Assembly (NCBI RefSeq): GCF_040954835.1
Contig: NC_090699.1
Coordinates: 17,415,817 to 17,479,816 of the forward strand
Direction of reading: 5' to 3'
DNA: 64,000 nt
Source: Lepisosteus oculatus
Lineage: Eukaryota > Chordata > Actinopteri > Semionotiformes > Lepisosteidae
The notes below the pieces were generated by a model. The model had not been told where the DNA came from. It saw only the letters and a program-made list of their open reading frames with translations, and did not search any database. Position 1 is the stretch's first letter, and every line of letters begins with the position of its first letter. Shown one piece after another: positions 37,491-50,400 of this stretch. Made by a program: the position numbers and the translations under genes.

Positions 37491-38969
37491 GTAAGTCATT
37501 ACATGCTTAAATGAACATATGCTGCAAATTGTGCGTGATTTCCTGGTTCTTTGACTTTTAGATTATATTTCTGGGCTAAAGTAAACTGTGTATTAATCAT
37601 AGACCGAAAAAAGCCAAAGACAGCTAGGGGTTTAAAGAGGTTTACTAAGACAAAGGATAACACCGGCAAACCCGCTTCTTCGGAGAAACAAGCTAAACCT
37701 TATAGTCCAAGATTTCACCCTTCTGCATTTTTACAAACAGAACGGTGGTCAACTTGACGTGCTTCAGGATTAATGCGTGGCTACAATTCTCTGTTTTACT
37801 CTCTCAAGTACTGTGATTTGGTCCGAGCACAATATCGATTTTTTGCAAAACGGTTAATATTGGCGTTTCGGCGTGAATTCGACGCGTATCGTTTATGGTA
37901 TAGAGCCTGTTTTAATCAGGATGCTTTACATAGTGACCTTTTCAGAAGAGGAAAAACGAAGAAAAGTCCATTCAGTGTCAGCCTCCGCCCATGCGGATCT
38001 TTGAAAGACAAAGAGCGGTAGGATCACAGACAGAGGGGTTTTTTGTATAATGTGGCACCGAGTGCGAAGAGGGGGTTCACTGTGCGCAGAGATATTCGTG
38101 GTGGTGTTTTTGTCCCTCTGATTCAATGGCTTTAGAAGTGGGTTTTCATTTGCCTAGATTTGAAGAATATGCAGTTAACCGCGGCGCTTTGCACCCGGGA
38201 CTGCAGCAAGGAGTTAGATAAATGATCCGTCTAGTGCCCGTGGCGACCGGAACCGCACGTCTTTCTAATACTAATCGATAGCACAATGTCACCCTTTTAG
38301 ACGGGGCGTCACATTAAATATCGGGGAACATAACCCGCTGAATTTACTACGATGGGGGTATTGATTTCAGACTGTGTTCCGTGTTTTGGTCAACTGTAAT
38401 GTGAAAAATCCTAAAATCCTATTAGATTAAAGTTAGGGTATGGGAATGTTCAGGACAAGAATGATAAATACGTTTGAATTTGTATTTATTCTTTAATTAT
38501 ATTGAAAACGTTATGCAAGGCACACAACAACAACATTATTTTATACCATAGAGTGAATCCTGTAACATGTATCATCTTGTTTCATTTTGTTGTGGTTACA
38601 GCTTACTGTATGTTGAGTCCTTTTTACACAATTGTAGACTGTCTGGAATAATCTAAAGGTTTTTGAAAGCACAGTAAATATCCAGGAGTAACACAATTTT
38701 CTGTTTGCAGTTTTTGTTGAGGAAATGTTAGCAGAGTGTAAGACTTGCTTTATTATGTGTACATTTATGGAAAATATACTTAGAACTATGCTAGAGAATC
38801 ATCTTAGCACTGTAGAATCCTAAGGGATGGTCTTTGAGGATAACAAATAGGCAGGTCTTGCTTAACTAACATCTGTATGGCAGCTGTATGAGATCATTGG
38901 AGTAATTAATGAACTACTGATAGGTGGAATGTCCTCCTCCTATAATAAACATTTTTATGTTCTTATGTT

Positions 38970-39120
38970 GAAGGTTAATGCCTGTAACTGGAGTGAGAGC
39001 TGGTTAGTTGACAGAAAATAGACAACAGATACATTGTTGATGTTCAAATTATGGTGATGTATTACCACAGCAATCTATAGTAGGACCACTGTCCTTCTTA
39101 ATTTATATAAGTTATCACTA
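38970..39120 (+). repeat. LINE reverse transcriptase relic
   Basis: gagctggttagttgacagaa, then caatctatagtaggaccact and gtccttcttaatttatataa. Piecewise translation resembles WLxDRKQ...GSILGPLLFLIYIN, the Gly-Ser-x-Leu-Gly-Pro block upstream of the catalytic motif in LINE reverse transcriptases. Heavily mutated. Confidence 0.45.
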
Positions 39121-39290
39121 TTCTGCTATAGCTGCAGTGGTTAGCATTGCTGTCTTGCAATGTCTTGGGGTCCTGGGTTCAATTCTGGACCTGGGGTGCT
39201 ATCTGCATGGAGTTTGTTTGTATTTTTGGGAAAACAGGTCCAGGTGTGAGTGTGTGCGTATCTGTGTCTGTGTGTCTGTCAATAAACATC
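39120..39290 (-). repeat. Dispersed fish repeat, fragment
   Basis: tgcagtggttagcattgctg, gtcctgggttcaattctgga and gcatggagtttgt match one end of the repeat at 1385-1725 in the same orientation. It is truncated near gtctgtgtgtctgtc. Confidence 0.6.
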
Positions 39291-39520
39291 CTCCAGGGGA
39301 CACAAGTGGAAACTACCTGGAACTGCATTTTAAACCAAGAACACGAGACACTTCTTTACACAAAGGGTTGTGGGAGTCTGAAACAAGATACTCAGCCTTG
39401 CGGTTGAAGCTGATACCCTGGCTTCTTTCAATAAATGGTTGGATTAATTAGTTTCTGGCAACCAAACAGTTAGATGTGCCAAATGGCCTGCTCTCAATTT
39501 GTAATCATTCTTATGTGCTT
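39290..39520 (+). repeat. LINE ORF C-terminal relic
   Basis: cacttctttacacaaagggt, tgaagctgataccctggctt and ctttcaataaatggttggat match the FFTQRVVG...ADTLASFNKWLD family segment, followed by gcctgctctcaatttgtaat. Confidence 0.6.
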
Positions 39521-40584
39521 AGGTTCTTAAAAAAGCTGTGCAACAATATCTGTGCTGCTGTTCATGCAAGTAATTTTTTTCAGCCCTGTTTCTAGAAACA
39601 ATATGCAGTCGAGTTGTTATTCTGCTCATATTTTGCTCATTCTTCCACATTCTGGTTTACTGGGGCTTTACAGCTGGGATTTTGAAGGGATGCAGACACA
39701 AGACCCCACTGGCACACAGTCACACGATCGGGTATTGCAGGTATTGTCTAGTACAGCTCTGCAGACACCTTCTGGTGTTCTCCTAGTTCTCCTCACATAT
39801 TTCCTTCCACTGTAGCCTGTGGAACTGTGGTACACAGCTGTCCCCTAGTCACTCTGCTCTGTTAATTGCAGTTTAGGAGTGACTAATTGCAGCCTCATCT
39901 CAGTTCTGCAAAGCTGCCGCTGAGAAAGGGAGACTGAAGACAGGCGAGAGCCCTCTGATCTCAGTGCCATGACAGATCCCCTAATTACTCCGCAGCCCTA
40001 ATGACAGGATATTGAGTCACGCCCACCTGACCACACCAGAGGCTTGACCAATAGGGAGCCCTGTGGCAATGTGGGGAACTGAATCAGCCAGAGCCACAGT
40101 TCCCAGCCCTCCACAGGAAAGCATGGATGTGCCCAGACATGCAACACCCATCCTCACGCATCCCTAAAGGGCAGAAACGTCTCTTCGTCCAGTTTCTATC
40201 TCCTCATTTACCATGTCCATGCACATGCTGGTTCAGACAGAATTTGCAAACCTGCCAGATGACTTCATAGCCAATAAAAATGTAAATAACATTAGTGATT
40301 AAAAGTGTAAGTGAGTTTTATTTCCTGAAAAGATTTACGTCTGCCGTAAGTTTGCTTTTTATTCCCCGTTAGGGGTATGCAGTCCATTAAAAGGGAATTC
40401 CTTTTTTTTTCCTCCATATGTATCAAAGCGATGTTGAGACTATGTCTTACATCTGGGAGTTTTATGAGAGATGTGGGACCTTTCTTACTCACTCAGCTCA
40501 TGACTTGCCCTGGCACATACCTTAAAGACAAGGATCGCTTTCTCTTATTACTGAAGCAACTTGCCATTTCCAGATAAACAAAGA

Positions 40585-40815
40585 TACAGATCCCCACACA
40601 CTCACACCAGAGCCAATTTTCCCAGAAGCCAGTTGACCTACTAGTATGTCTTAGGACTCTGGGAGGAAACCAGATTGGATCCCAGTGGGAACCTATACAA
40701 ACACAATGAGAACATACAATCTCCATGCAGGCAGCACCGCGGGTCTGGAATTGGACCCTGGGACCCAGTGCTGTGAGGCAGCAATGCTTACTCCTGCACC
40801 GATTAGCATAAATAC
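40585..40815 (+). repeat. Dispersed fish repeat, 3' two thirds
   Basis: gccaattttcccagaagcca, ggactctgggaggaaaccag, accgcgggtctggaattgga and ctgtgaggcagcaatgctta match the distal part of the repeat at 46520-46850. Confidence 0.7.
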
Positions 40816-40916
40816 TAATACCAGATGTCACCCTTGGTCTCAGATGTTTATGACATTTTCAACTGATGACCAGGAAAAGCTCACACCCTCAACTTGCCCT
40901 CTTCTGCTCTTCCGCG

Positions 40917-41033
40917 TATAAATGTCTTGCCTCCAGAGCACCCACTCACGAATCTTCACTCGCGCCCCTCACTCCATCCCATCATCACCCTTGCAGCAGC
41001 TCTGTGGCCATTTGCTCAGCCAGGCAGCCTACA
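40917..41033 (+). promoter_or_regulatory. TATA box followed by possible noncoding exon
   Basis: TATAAAT at 40917-40923. About 110 bp downstream is a good splice donor, cctaca|gtaagtc (exon end 41033). The intervening C-rich sequence has no start codon. This could be an alternative first exon for CALY, but it rests on two weak signals only. Confidence 0.2.
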
Positions 41034-41814
41034 GTAAGTCAATAAAGCAACTAATCTGAATCTCGCCTCTGCTATATAGTAATGTGAGGTTGGCCAAAAA
41101 TTCATCCAGTAATGTTATTCTCAGTCACAAAATGAGCAGAAATGCGGAGAGCACAAAACTCACAGAAACGTCACTTTGGTTTTGTTACCATTCTTCTTTC
41201 TCGTGGAGGAATTTCAAAGCTGTTAGTCATCTAATGTCCCAGCAAAAAGCAAAAGCTTTTAAAGGGCTGCAGAGACGTCTCCAAAGACAAGAAAAGAATG
41301 CCAAAATACCACAGAAGAGCAGATGAGAGGAAGAAGTTCTCTGAGGGAGGTCCTCAGTGTATTCATTTGCAATTTCAAGCCATTCTTGGAAGAACACAGA
41401 ACACACCAGCCTGTTGATATCTGAGGATTAAACAACAGATTGCACTGCGCTGTGAAGCTTGTGAAGGAACCGACTGGCATGGGCGGTGTATTAGCTGGGA
41501 AGACGAGAGCTTGTTTTTCTTTGGCAGCAAACTACATTTTTAGTGTCCTAGCTTGAAGAAAGAATCCTTGGTGCAGGATTGAAGGCACGTTTGGTCACAG
41601 TGCAGAACGCAGTCATCCCTCACATGCAGTAGAAGGTAAAAGGACACTTATTTGCTTAATTAATGGGATGCAGGGAATGTGAGGGGGTGGAAACCAGGAT
41701 TACATAAGGAATGACATTCTCACCAGGTATAAGTGAATGAATAAAGGTAGATACTGTATAAAAGGCATGTTTCCCTTCTGGTTTTCTGCTCTACTCGTGA
41801 AGTGGTTTAGTAGT

Positions 41815-42160
41815 TGCATTTACATTTATTAATTTGTAAGTCTCTTTTATCCAAAGCAACTTACAATCACATTCAGTCAATGTGCAGATGACAGCAGCAA
41901 AAAACAACAATAAAACCACAGAGAACAGCAAGCACAACATTAATTAAGTGTGAGAATATTGCACAATGAAGAAGAGCCTCAGTGCTGCTTGACAATAAGT
42001 AATAGTAAGGAATGAGCATAGTCAGCATGGAAGGGTCAGTCACCGGCCTCTGGGGTCCAGTATGTCCTGAAGAGATGAGATTTCAGATTCTGTTTATTCT
42101 GGAAGATGACGAGTTAGTCTGTAGTTCTGACTGTGACAGGTAGATCGTTCCACCTCTGGG
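41815..42160 (+). repeat. Dispersed fish repeat (ttttatccaaagc motif)
   Basis: gtctcttttatccaaagcaa, cttacaatcacattcagtca, then gatcgttccacctctgggga and ggacctgggac further on. The phrase tttatccaaagcgacttaca is common in fish genomes as part of a dispersed repeat. The tandem array at 42191 begins at its end. Confidence 0.5.
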
Positions 42161-42190
42161 GAGCAGCACAGAGAACTGTCGGACCTGGGA

Positions 42191-42530
42191 CTCTGGAGGT
42201 GTGCAGGAACAGTCAGCCCGAGGAAGGAGATCTCAATGCCCCAGGGGTACATGGGGCCTGGCAATGCTCTGGAGGTGTGCAGGGACAGTCAGCCTGAGGA
42301 AGCAGATCTCAATGCCCCAGGGGAACTTGGGCCTGGCAATGCTCTGGAGGTGTCCAGGGACAGTCAGCCTGAGGAAGCAGATCTCAATGCCCCAGGGGAA
42401 CATGGGGTCTGGCAGTGCTCTGGATGTGTGCTGGTACAGTCAGCCTGAGGAAGCAGATCTCAATGCCTTAATGTTACACAGGGCCTGGCAGTGCTCTGGA
42501 GGTGTGCAGATACAGTCCTCTTGGAAGCCA
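42191..42530. repeat. Tandem repeat, 75-76 bp unit, about 4.5 copies
   Basis: Units start at 42191, 42267, 42342, 42418 and 42494 (ctctggaggtgtgcagg, gtcagcctgaggaagcagat, ctcaatgccccaggggaaca). The spacing is 75-76 bp, so no reading frame is kept; the ORF through it is incidental. Confidence 0.9.
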
Positions 42531-45500
42531 TGTAAGTCAGCATCAAGATGATGCTTGCAAGAGGCCCCAGAAAATAAAACCGTGCCCATGAAATACACAA
42601 AAGAGGCAGATAAATGGGAAATATATTATAATGACTTGATTCATAATGTTGATTATTTTTAAGCTCATGAAGCATTAATGAGCACTTGGATCAAGGGTAT
42701 GGCTGGCATTAGCACTTACACTAATTAAATTGTCAGGGCAAGTTCTCTCCATCTCTCTGTAATTCACACCAATTGTTCAGAACTGTGTAGGAAGTTTTAA
42801 CTACATGTCATATGTGCAATTTTATTATTACACTTTTCTGGTACCCTTTAAATGAATTCACATGCAGAGGTTTTAAAGAGTTGTCATTAACAACTGCAGG
42901 TTACTGTTGCTTGGCCATAACTGCACCATTATATAGATTATAATTTCTCATCTGTCCTTTAACATTAATGCAAAGAGTGTTTCTGGGTCAGCGAGCAAAC
43001 TTCAATAAAATGCAAAAGTAAAAAATTAAGAACGGTAGTCATGCTTTAGGATATGTTATGAGATCTTATTGGAAGCTATCCAGTAAAACTGTCAGAAAAA
43101 TTATTTACATTAACAATCCAAATTCCTTTTTATACACCACTTCATATTCAGCTGAGCTCAAGCTGAGGTTTGGGGGAAGTAAAGACTCAGGAACAGTCCT
43201 ATCTGTCACAATAGGAAATAAACATAACTTCACACTGACAGAGGGGGCATGACCTCACAGCTGGTCACACAGCAACAGGAGTCTATGCAGGGTGCCACCT
43301 GCCGAGCTCAGCCAATCAGGAGCTGCTCCTCAGACAGCTGGCCATGGATGGTGAGAGGCACAGCTTGGATTCAAACTCACCACCATCTGGATCTGTTCTA
43401 TTTGCAAATTCTGCCAAACAATAATAATAATAATTCAATGTATGTGACGGTATAAAGTCTATTCTGTTTTTTAGCATCTTTCTCAAACGATACCTCCCTT
43501 CAATGTCTTTGCTATTGCTATCTTGTTGTCAAAGAATGGCTGTTTCCGTTTAAGGCCTCCAATAAAAACCCTCTTCACATGTGGGAGACCAAAACGATTG
43601 CAACTTCATTCCCGAGATCCTGAGGCACTAGTGTGGAGCAGGGGGATTGCTGGGATTTGAAATCCCATGTGGGTCACTGCTGTTGTGCCATTGAGCAGGC
43701 ATTTTCTGTCAAAAATATTTGACTGCTGCGTGATGTTATTTAAATACTGGACATGGAGGGCTTACCCCAGCTGAAGTGCAGGTTTGAACTATTCAAAGTT
43801 GAGAGGGATTTCAGCACAAATGCATTCCCTCTTGCTCATCCAGTCCCCCCAGGGAGGGTGGTGCCCTGGTGTTACCAGAAAAATCACCACGTCTGCCGCC
43901 GGTTGTCCTCATCCCTCCTCTGGAACAGACTGTAACTTCCTGTTCCAGCCCCCAGGTGTCTCTCTGCCAAAAGCCCGTCCTGTTGTACATCCCGAGTCAC
44001 CTGACTGATTGACCGGGGCGCGCCAGAGAGCTGGTGGGGGGTGGCGCAGGTGTGAATTGCTAAGGGCTTTCTCTCGGTTTCTGTCTAACAGCTGCTCCCC
44101 TAGACGTGCCGGACACGTGCCAGCTCGCAGTGACGTCGGGGAGAAGTGTACCCCTCCTCTGCTGCGCCCCCTGTCCCGCAGAGAGCAGCCGGTCCGCAGG
44201 CCCTTGCTCTGCCTGCACGGTGTTAGACACAGCTGCAGGGCCAGGTCTTCAAACACTGTCACATCCGAGCTGGCCGAGTAGACCAATGTACCAAACCACT
44301 GGCATTCCAACCTTTAATTGAAACTCAACATAAAAACAGTCTTTTCCTTGGTAATAACCGGACACTTGCCAGTTCATGTGCACGTAAAGCTGACCCAGGT
44401 GGCTGAGTACAGATGACGGTTTCTCATTGGGCTCCCACTGTGTTTTTGGGATTGCAGAGGATGCGTATTTTTCTCCGTTCATTTGACATCGTCTCCAGAG
44501 CACAGTTGCCTCTTGTGTTCATGAACTACTGCTGACACATGTAATCCCAGCTTTTCTAGATATTTTAAGGCCCTAAAACCCGTCAAATGTTCTCTGGGAT
44601 AAAGAAAAGAACATTAGTCTAATTGTTTCATAAAATCTAATTAATATCTTGGCGATAAAATTCCCCTTTGCTCAATAGTTCCATTACTGGGATCAAAGAG
44701 AGTATAATTACATTTCAAGCATTTGAAAAAGTCACACTGCCAAGATTTAAAAAAATCACAATTACAGTACATCTTGTAAGAAAGAAGCTGGCACTTCTGG
44801 TATTTGCCAGTGCTTTACTAAATAAACCTAAAGACACATTATCCTAAGGTGGTTAAAAATAAAACAGAATAAACAAAACTTGTCACGTTTTAATACAATT
44901 GATTCAACCAAACTAAAAGCTTGAGTGTAAATGTGAGGTTTGAGACATGATTTGAAAGCGCTATCTGATTTTCAAGGTCTGATATGGGCTTGGGGATCAT
45001 CCCATGACTCTGTTCTTGGAGCAACAGAATAAGCAGCAGGGACTCCCAGTGTCTCCCAGGCTTTTCCAGACCTGTCCAGGCTTTCCCAGGGTTCAGGGTT
45101 TGTATTGAGCACTGAAAGAAGTCAGAGTCTGAAGAGCACACGTGATGTGCTGGTGTGTAAAGAGACAAGAGTTCAATGTAGTCAGCAGAGAAACTGTTAA
45201 GCCCTTGAAACGCAACAGCAGTGTTTTGAATTTTCCACTTTTCTATTTTAATTAAGTTAAGAGATTGTGCAGTTGAGTTCTAAGCATTTAATGGGGACAG
45301 AACATGTTCTGCACACATAGACCACATTCCTCTAGGTGCACTGTTGCTTAATTTTGTCTCTTCATTTTACTTTATTTATGGGAAGCTTTTTTCTGCATTG
45401 ATAGGGAGTAAGGTTCTGTACATCAGCCATTATAACAGACATAATGAATTGCCCGTGTTGTTGCGGAGCTCTTGTATGTAGTGTTTCTAGGTGCCGAGCT

Positions 45501-46519
45501 GTAGTCTTGATTAATGCAAAGGAGAGACTGTGTAAATGTGTTGCTTGCCAAGTATAATCACAATCCCCTGACAGTTTCTATCTTTGCTTAGATGTGAAAG
45601 AGCAAGTGTTGACCAGGAAGATTACAGAATCCTTGGTGATACACTAAAAACAAGATCTTCCTATCCTACACTGTGCCCCTGCTCTCAGACAGTTGCCAAG
45701 ACAACACGGGAACATGTGTGATTCCAGCTCCCAGCCTCCCAGAAACAGCCGCCTCTCCTCTTTGCTGTACAAACATGCAGCTCTTGGTTCTGCAAGACGT
45801 TTCTTTCACCCCCGGCTCCTCCAGCCTTATTTAATCATTTATCTTGCGCAGTAAAATAAATGAATACAGTTATTTTGATTTGGTTATTCTCTGACATTCG
45901 CATTGTTAAACAAATGAAACACTAAAATACAAACATTACTGTAGTGGGGCTTATGATAGCACTGCCATCTGCTTTAGGGTAACGTGCACTGTGTCATTAC
46001 CATTACAGAATAACAAGCTTGTTACAATAACCTTCAAATATTAATAACAGGCAGTCAGAACAAAAGCACAATTCCTAAAATTGTAATGGAAGTGTAGCTT
46101 ATTTTCCATTGACTTCCTGTATTTTTAGAGGTATTCTATGTGCATGTTATTTGGGAAAATCCTTGCTACTAGATTCTCAGAATCTGGAATCTAGAATCTC
46201 AGGGGATATGTGGTCAACAATTTGCCCTGCCCTTTAGGAGGATGGTTTTATCTGGAAGAGACGTCAGAGATTTCATTTGAAAATCAAGTAATAACAATAA
46301 TCTCAAAGTCTTTCAAGAAACAGAATGTAATATTTTGCATGTTACATCATAACCGTAACCAACCATGATATAGTAAAGAACTTCAATGTATTCCCAATGC
46401 ATTTCTTCATATAAATGTGTGTATTTCAGATGCCATTGTATGGGAGATAAGAAACTACAGCCACCCATTTTCCAATCTCTTTTCCCATTTTAGTCCACAT
46501 TCCACATTTTTAGCCTAAC

Positions 46520-46850
46520 CTCCATCCATTTTCTAACTGCTTAAACCAGTTCTGGGTTGTGGAAGCCTATCCCAGCAAGCAATGGGTAAGGTGGGATACC
46601 CCCCGGACGGGACACCAGTCCACCGCAGGGCAGACACAAACACAGGCACGCATGCTCTCACACCTACAGTAGGGTCAATTTTCCCAGAATCCAGTTAGCC
46701 AACCAGTGGGAGGAAACCAGACCGCCCAGTGAAACCCAAACACGGGAGGAACATTCGAACTGCATGCAGATAGCACCCCAGGAATTGAACCCAAGGCCCT
46801 CGTGCTGTGAGGCAGCAATGTACCATACAACTGCGCAGCACACCGCCCCA
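46520..46850 (+). repeat. Dispersed fish repeat, near full length
   Basis: ccatccattttctaactgct, agcctatcccagcaagcaat, gacgggacaccagtccaccg, ccaattttcccagaatcc-like text, and gtgctgtgaggcagcaatg...gcacaccgcc. It ends in the same gcgccaccgc-type border as other copies. Confidence 0.75.
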
Positions 46851-47410
46851 GATAAGAGACTTATTTAATCAATTCAGTGAAGGCCATTTTTTAAAACCAG
46901 ATATTTTATGGTTTGTCCATTTAACAAAATAAATATGAGAACCCTGAATAGATAGTACCAGAGAAATAAGGTGCTGTGTCTGAAATTTAGAAGTGAGAGC
47001 TCTATTGCAATGTCATAGCTGTTGCTTGATCCTGCTGTATAGCTGTATACTACACTTGTAAAACAAATCTCCCTTTAATATTATTGAACAAAATGCATAC
47101 ACATTGCTAAAACTTTGGAGAAATACTTTCGCTATCTAGTTTTGCAGAAAGGTTTTGTCAAGAAACGGCCGTTAGGGGTCTTATTCTATGCACTGTCTGC
47201 CTTTCCTTTCATTGTGATGCTAGAAGGGTGCCTTCCCTCAGCTCTGTGTGTTTCTGATTTGCGGCCGAGAGTGGTTTATTAGAAAGTCACAGGCCACCAA
47301 CGAAAACTGCAGGCTTCCCCTGTCGTCAGGCGCTGTTCAGAACAACCAGAGAAGCTCAACACTCCCCAGCCAGTTATTGTGTCTTTAACCCCCAGAGCTG
47401 CCAGTCAGAG

Positions 47411-50400
47411 ATGGTGAAGTTAGGGAGCAATCTGGCTGAGAAACCAGAGAAGGAGCAGGCCCTGGAAGATGGGTTTGATAACATCCCTCTGATAACACCC
47501 CTGGACGTGAGCCAGCTCCAGCAACCGTTTCCCGACAAGGTAACACAGCTCTCATTACAAAGAGGGACAGACGAGCTTGCTGGACACTTGTCACTTATTA
47601 GGTGTTTTTATTAATCCTGTTCTCTCTTGCACACTGTATAATTAGCTATCATGTGTGTGTGCCTTGATAAAAATAAAGCAATTTAACATGTACTGTACTA
47701 AGGCCAGTCACCTTAAAGATATAGTAGACTCCGTTTTCACTTCTAGTGTAAGACGCTATAACCTCCAGCAACTACTACTACCAATCTGATATCCTTTTTG
47801 ATATCCTTGGGAAGACTGCAGCACCAGAATACCACAACTTGCAGTTCCATTCAAGAGTCAATCGTACTTCTAAAAAGATCTGGTTTTGATAGTCCGCAAG
47901 CCCTTCACAGCTAACAGTTTAAGCCATACTGGAACAGTTTCAGTCACTGTTTAAAAAAAAAAATCAGCTATCAGCGCAACAGTCTTTACAGACACATTAA
48001 CATGGTGAAGGATCAAAAGCTTCCACACACAATAGAGGACTTGACTCTCTCGATGTTTTTATTCCCAGTCGTTAATGCATGTACACGGTCTCTTCCCAGG
48101 TAATTGTGAAAACCACAACAGAGTACCAGCTGCAGCAGAAGAAGAAGAGAAAGCTATACGTGCCTGGCATTAAGAAATTGAATATAAACCTGTATGATGA
48201 AGTGTCAGAGAAGGTCAAGGTAATGCCTAGAATTCAAAATGTAAATGTGTTTTGTGTTCTCTACAGACTTGCAAGACTCACAGTTTCTATGTGTTTGCTT
48301 TAGCTAACTGGTCTGATCCTCATCACTATGGCATTCCTGGCATGCCTGCTGCTGTTGGTAATGTACAAGGCCCTGTGGTACGACCAGCTCAGCTGCCCAG
48401 AGGGCTTCGTTTTCAAGGTAAGACCACCTGAAAAGCGAAGCTCTCGAATGATTGCCCGTGCGCGGTCATTTTTCATTTTGTACAGTGAGCTTGCAACATT
48501 TTATAACTGTATATTTCTATGCAATACTGATTAACTAAAATATATTCATGGTATTATTTTAATATTATAATTGTTCACCTTTTTTCATATCATTATTATA
48601 GATACTATGCTAAGCTTGTTCTCTTCTCTATTTTTACAAAAGCTTTTAAAACTTCCTTATTGCATCTTTTATTCTGGCGTGCATGGCATCCAGTTGTTAG
48701 AGTAATACCAGAATGTTTTTTTTTTTAAACACATGAAGTCTAGGTTTTAAAGACTATTTTTTGAAAGTATATACACTATCTTGTGAAAGTATTCAGACAC
48801 TTCCTATGGTGTCCCATTTTGTGAAATGACAAAATGATATGCACATACTAAAACTGAATGCTCAGACTGAGACATCTAAGTGCAAGATAAGTTACAGTAA
48901 TGAAATAAAAACTAAAATGTGTTGATCGCAAATGTATTCAGACCTGTGATTTCAATATTTGGTAGAGGCACCCTTGGCAACAGGTTTTTCTGGGTTAGTC
49001 TCTATGAACTTTGCCCACCTACGTGGTGAATTCTTTTGCCCGTTATTCTTAGCAGATTTGTTCAAGCTCACTTAAGTAGCTTGAGGATCACTTATAAGGA
49101 CAGCAGTTTCCAAGTCATTCCACAGATTCTCAACAGGAGGACTTTGACTGGGCCACTTTCTTACTCGGTGCCCCTCCTTGTGTTTCGACTCACTGTCCTG
49201 CTGAAAGGTTTGTTTTTGTCCCAATTTGAAGAAGGGTTTCCTCCAAGATTTGCCAGCATTTAGCTCCATCTGTGTTTCCATCAGCCTTGACAAGCTTCCC
49301 AGTTCCTGCTGATGAGAAGCAGAACTCGAACATCATACTCCACCACCAGGCTCGACTGCAGGGATGGTGTTGACTGAGTGATGCACTATGCTGGCTATAT
49401 GCAAACTAACTCTGCATTTAGACCAAACACTTCCAATTTTGTTGCCTAGCCACACCATGTTTGCCACATGTTTGCAGGATCTCTCAGGTGATTTGTTGTA
49501 AACCCTGTGCAGGATAAAAGTCCCATTTGTGGAATGACCAGGATATAGTTGATCCCTGGACACATCTTCCCATTTCAAGTATTGAACTCTGTAACTCTTT
49601 CAAAGTCCCTGTTGATCTCACAGTGGTAGTCCCAGTCAGTTTCCTTGCCTTCCTGCCATGGTCTTCATGGTTAAATCTTTGTTTGAAACTCACTGCTTAA
49701 CTGGGGGATCTCAAAGAAATAGGTAGATGTATTCATTCTGAAATCATGTGAATTAGTATCAGTACACACAGACAGAGGCCACTCAGTAACTCAGGATGTT
49801 TGTGAACCTAAATTTAGGTTTGCCAGAACAAAAGGGTTCAATACTTACTGTATACAATCACAACTTTTTCATTTTCCTTTCATATTATCTATTTGCCTCT
49901 TCAAAGTGTCATGACTGTAGCTTTCAAGTAACAAAATGTGAAAATTGTGCAAGGGTCTGAATACTTTTGCAAGACACTGTATATTACTATTTTGCTAGAA
50001 TTGTGTTTCAGTTTGAGCGTGATTGTATGGAAAGAAATTGGGGTTACAAAGCACAAACAAGCAGATAGATTACATGCTGGCTGACTTTAATAACTGTGGT
50101 CGTATTCTGGAACATAAATAATTCTTTACCATTTTCTTGAAAGACATGGATATCGAGTTGGGGGTGATGCTGACATTTTGTAGTAATAATTAATGTGATG
50201 ATATTATTCAGATGCCACTTTGTTAAACCATGAGCATGAAGCCTGCCTGGTTGAGAACGGATTCACAGGGCACCACAGGAAACCACAACATGATTTCTGA
50301 GATATTTGCTTTATTCTAACGGATAATTATGGCAGACATCTTTTGATTTATATTGTATTGAAAGTCTCCTTTTTGTGTTTTGTGGTTGTATTATAAAATG

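Larger units (their letters stand above)
37491..47395 (+). other. Candidate caly intron 1 or intergenic DNA
   Basis: About 10 kb with no coding exon I can support. It holds LINE relics (38970-39120, 39290-39520), dispersed fish repeats (39120-39290, 40585-40815, 46520-46850), a TATA plus exon candidate (40917-41033), a repeat with a common fish motif (41815-42160) and a 76-bp tandem array (42191-42530). A CRE-like TGACGTC lies at about 44132-44138 in a GC-rich patch (43900-44260). Confidence 0.5.

Noticed and set aside
42191-42530. CRISPR-like array
   Set aside because: Units are contiguous 75-76 bp tandem copies without spacers, in a vertebrate genome.
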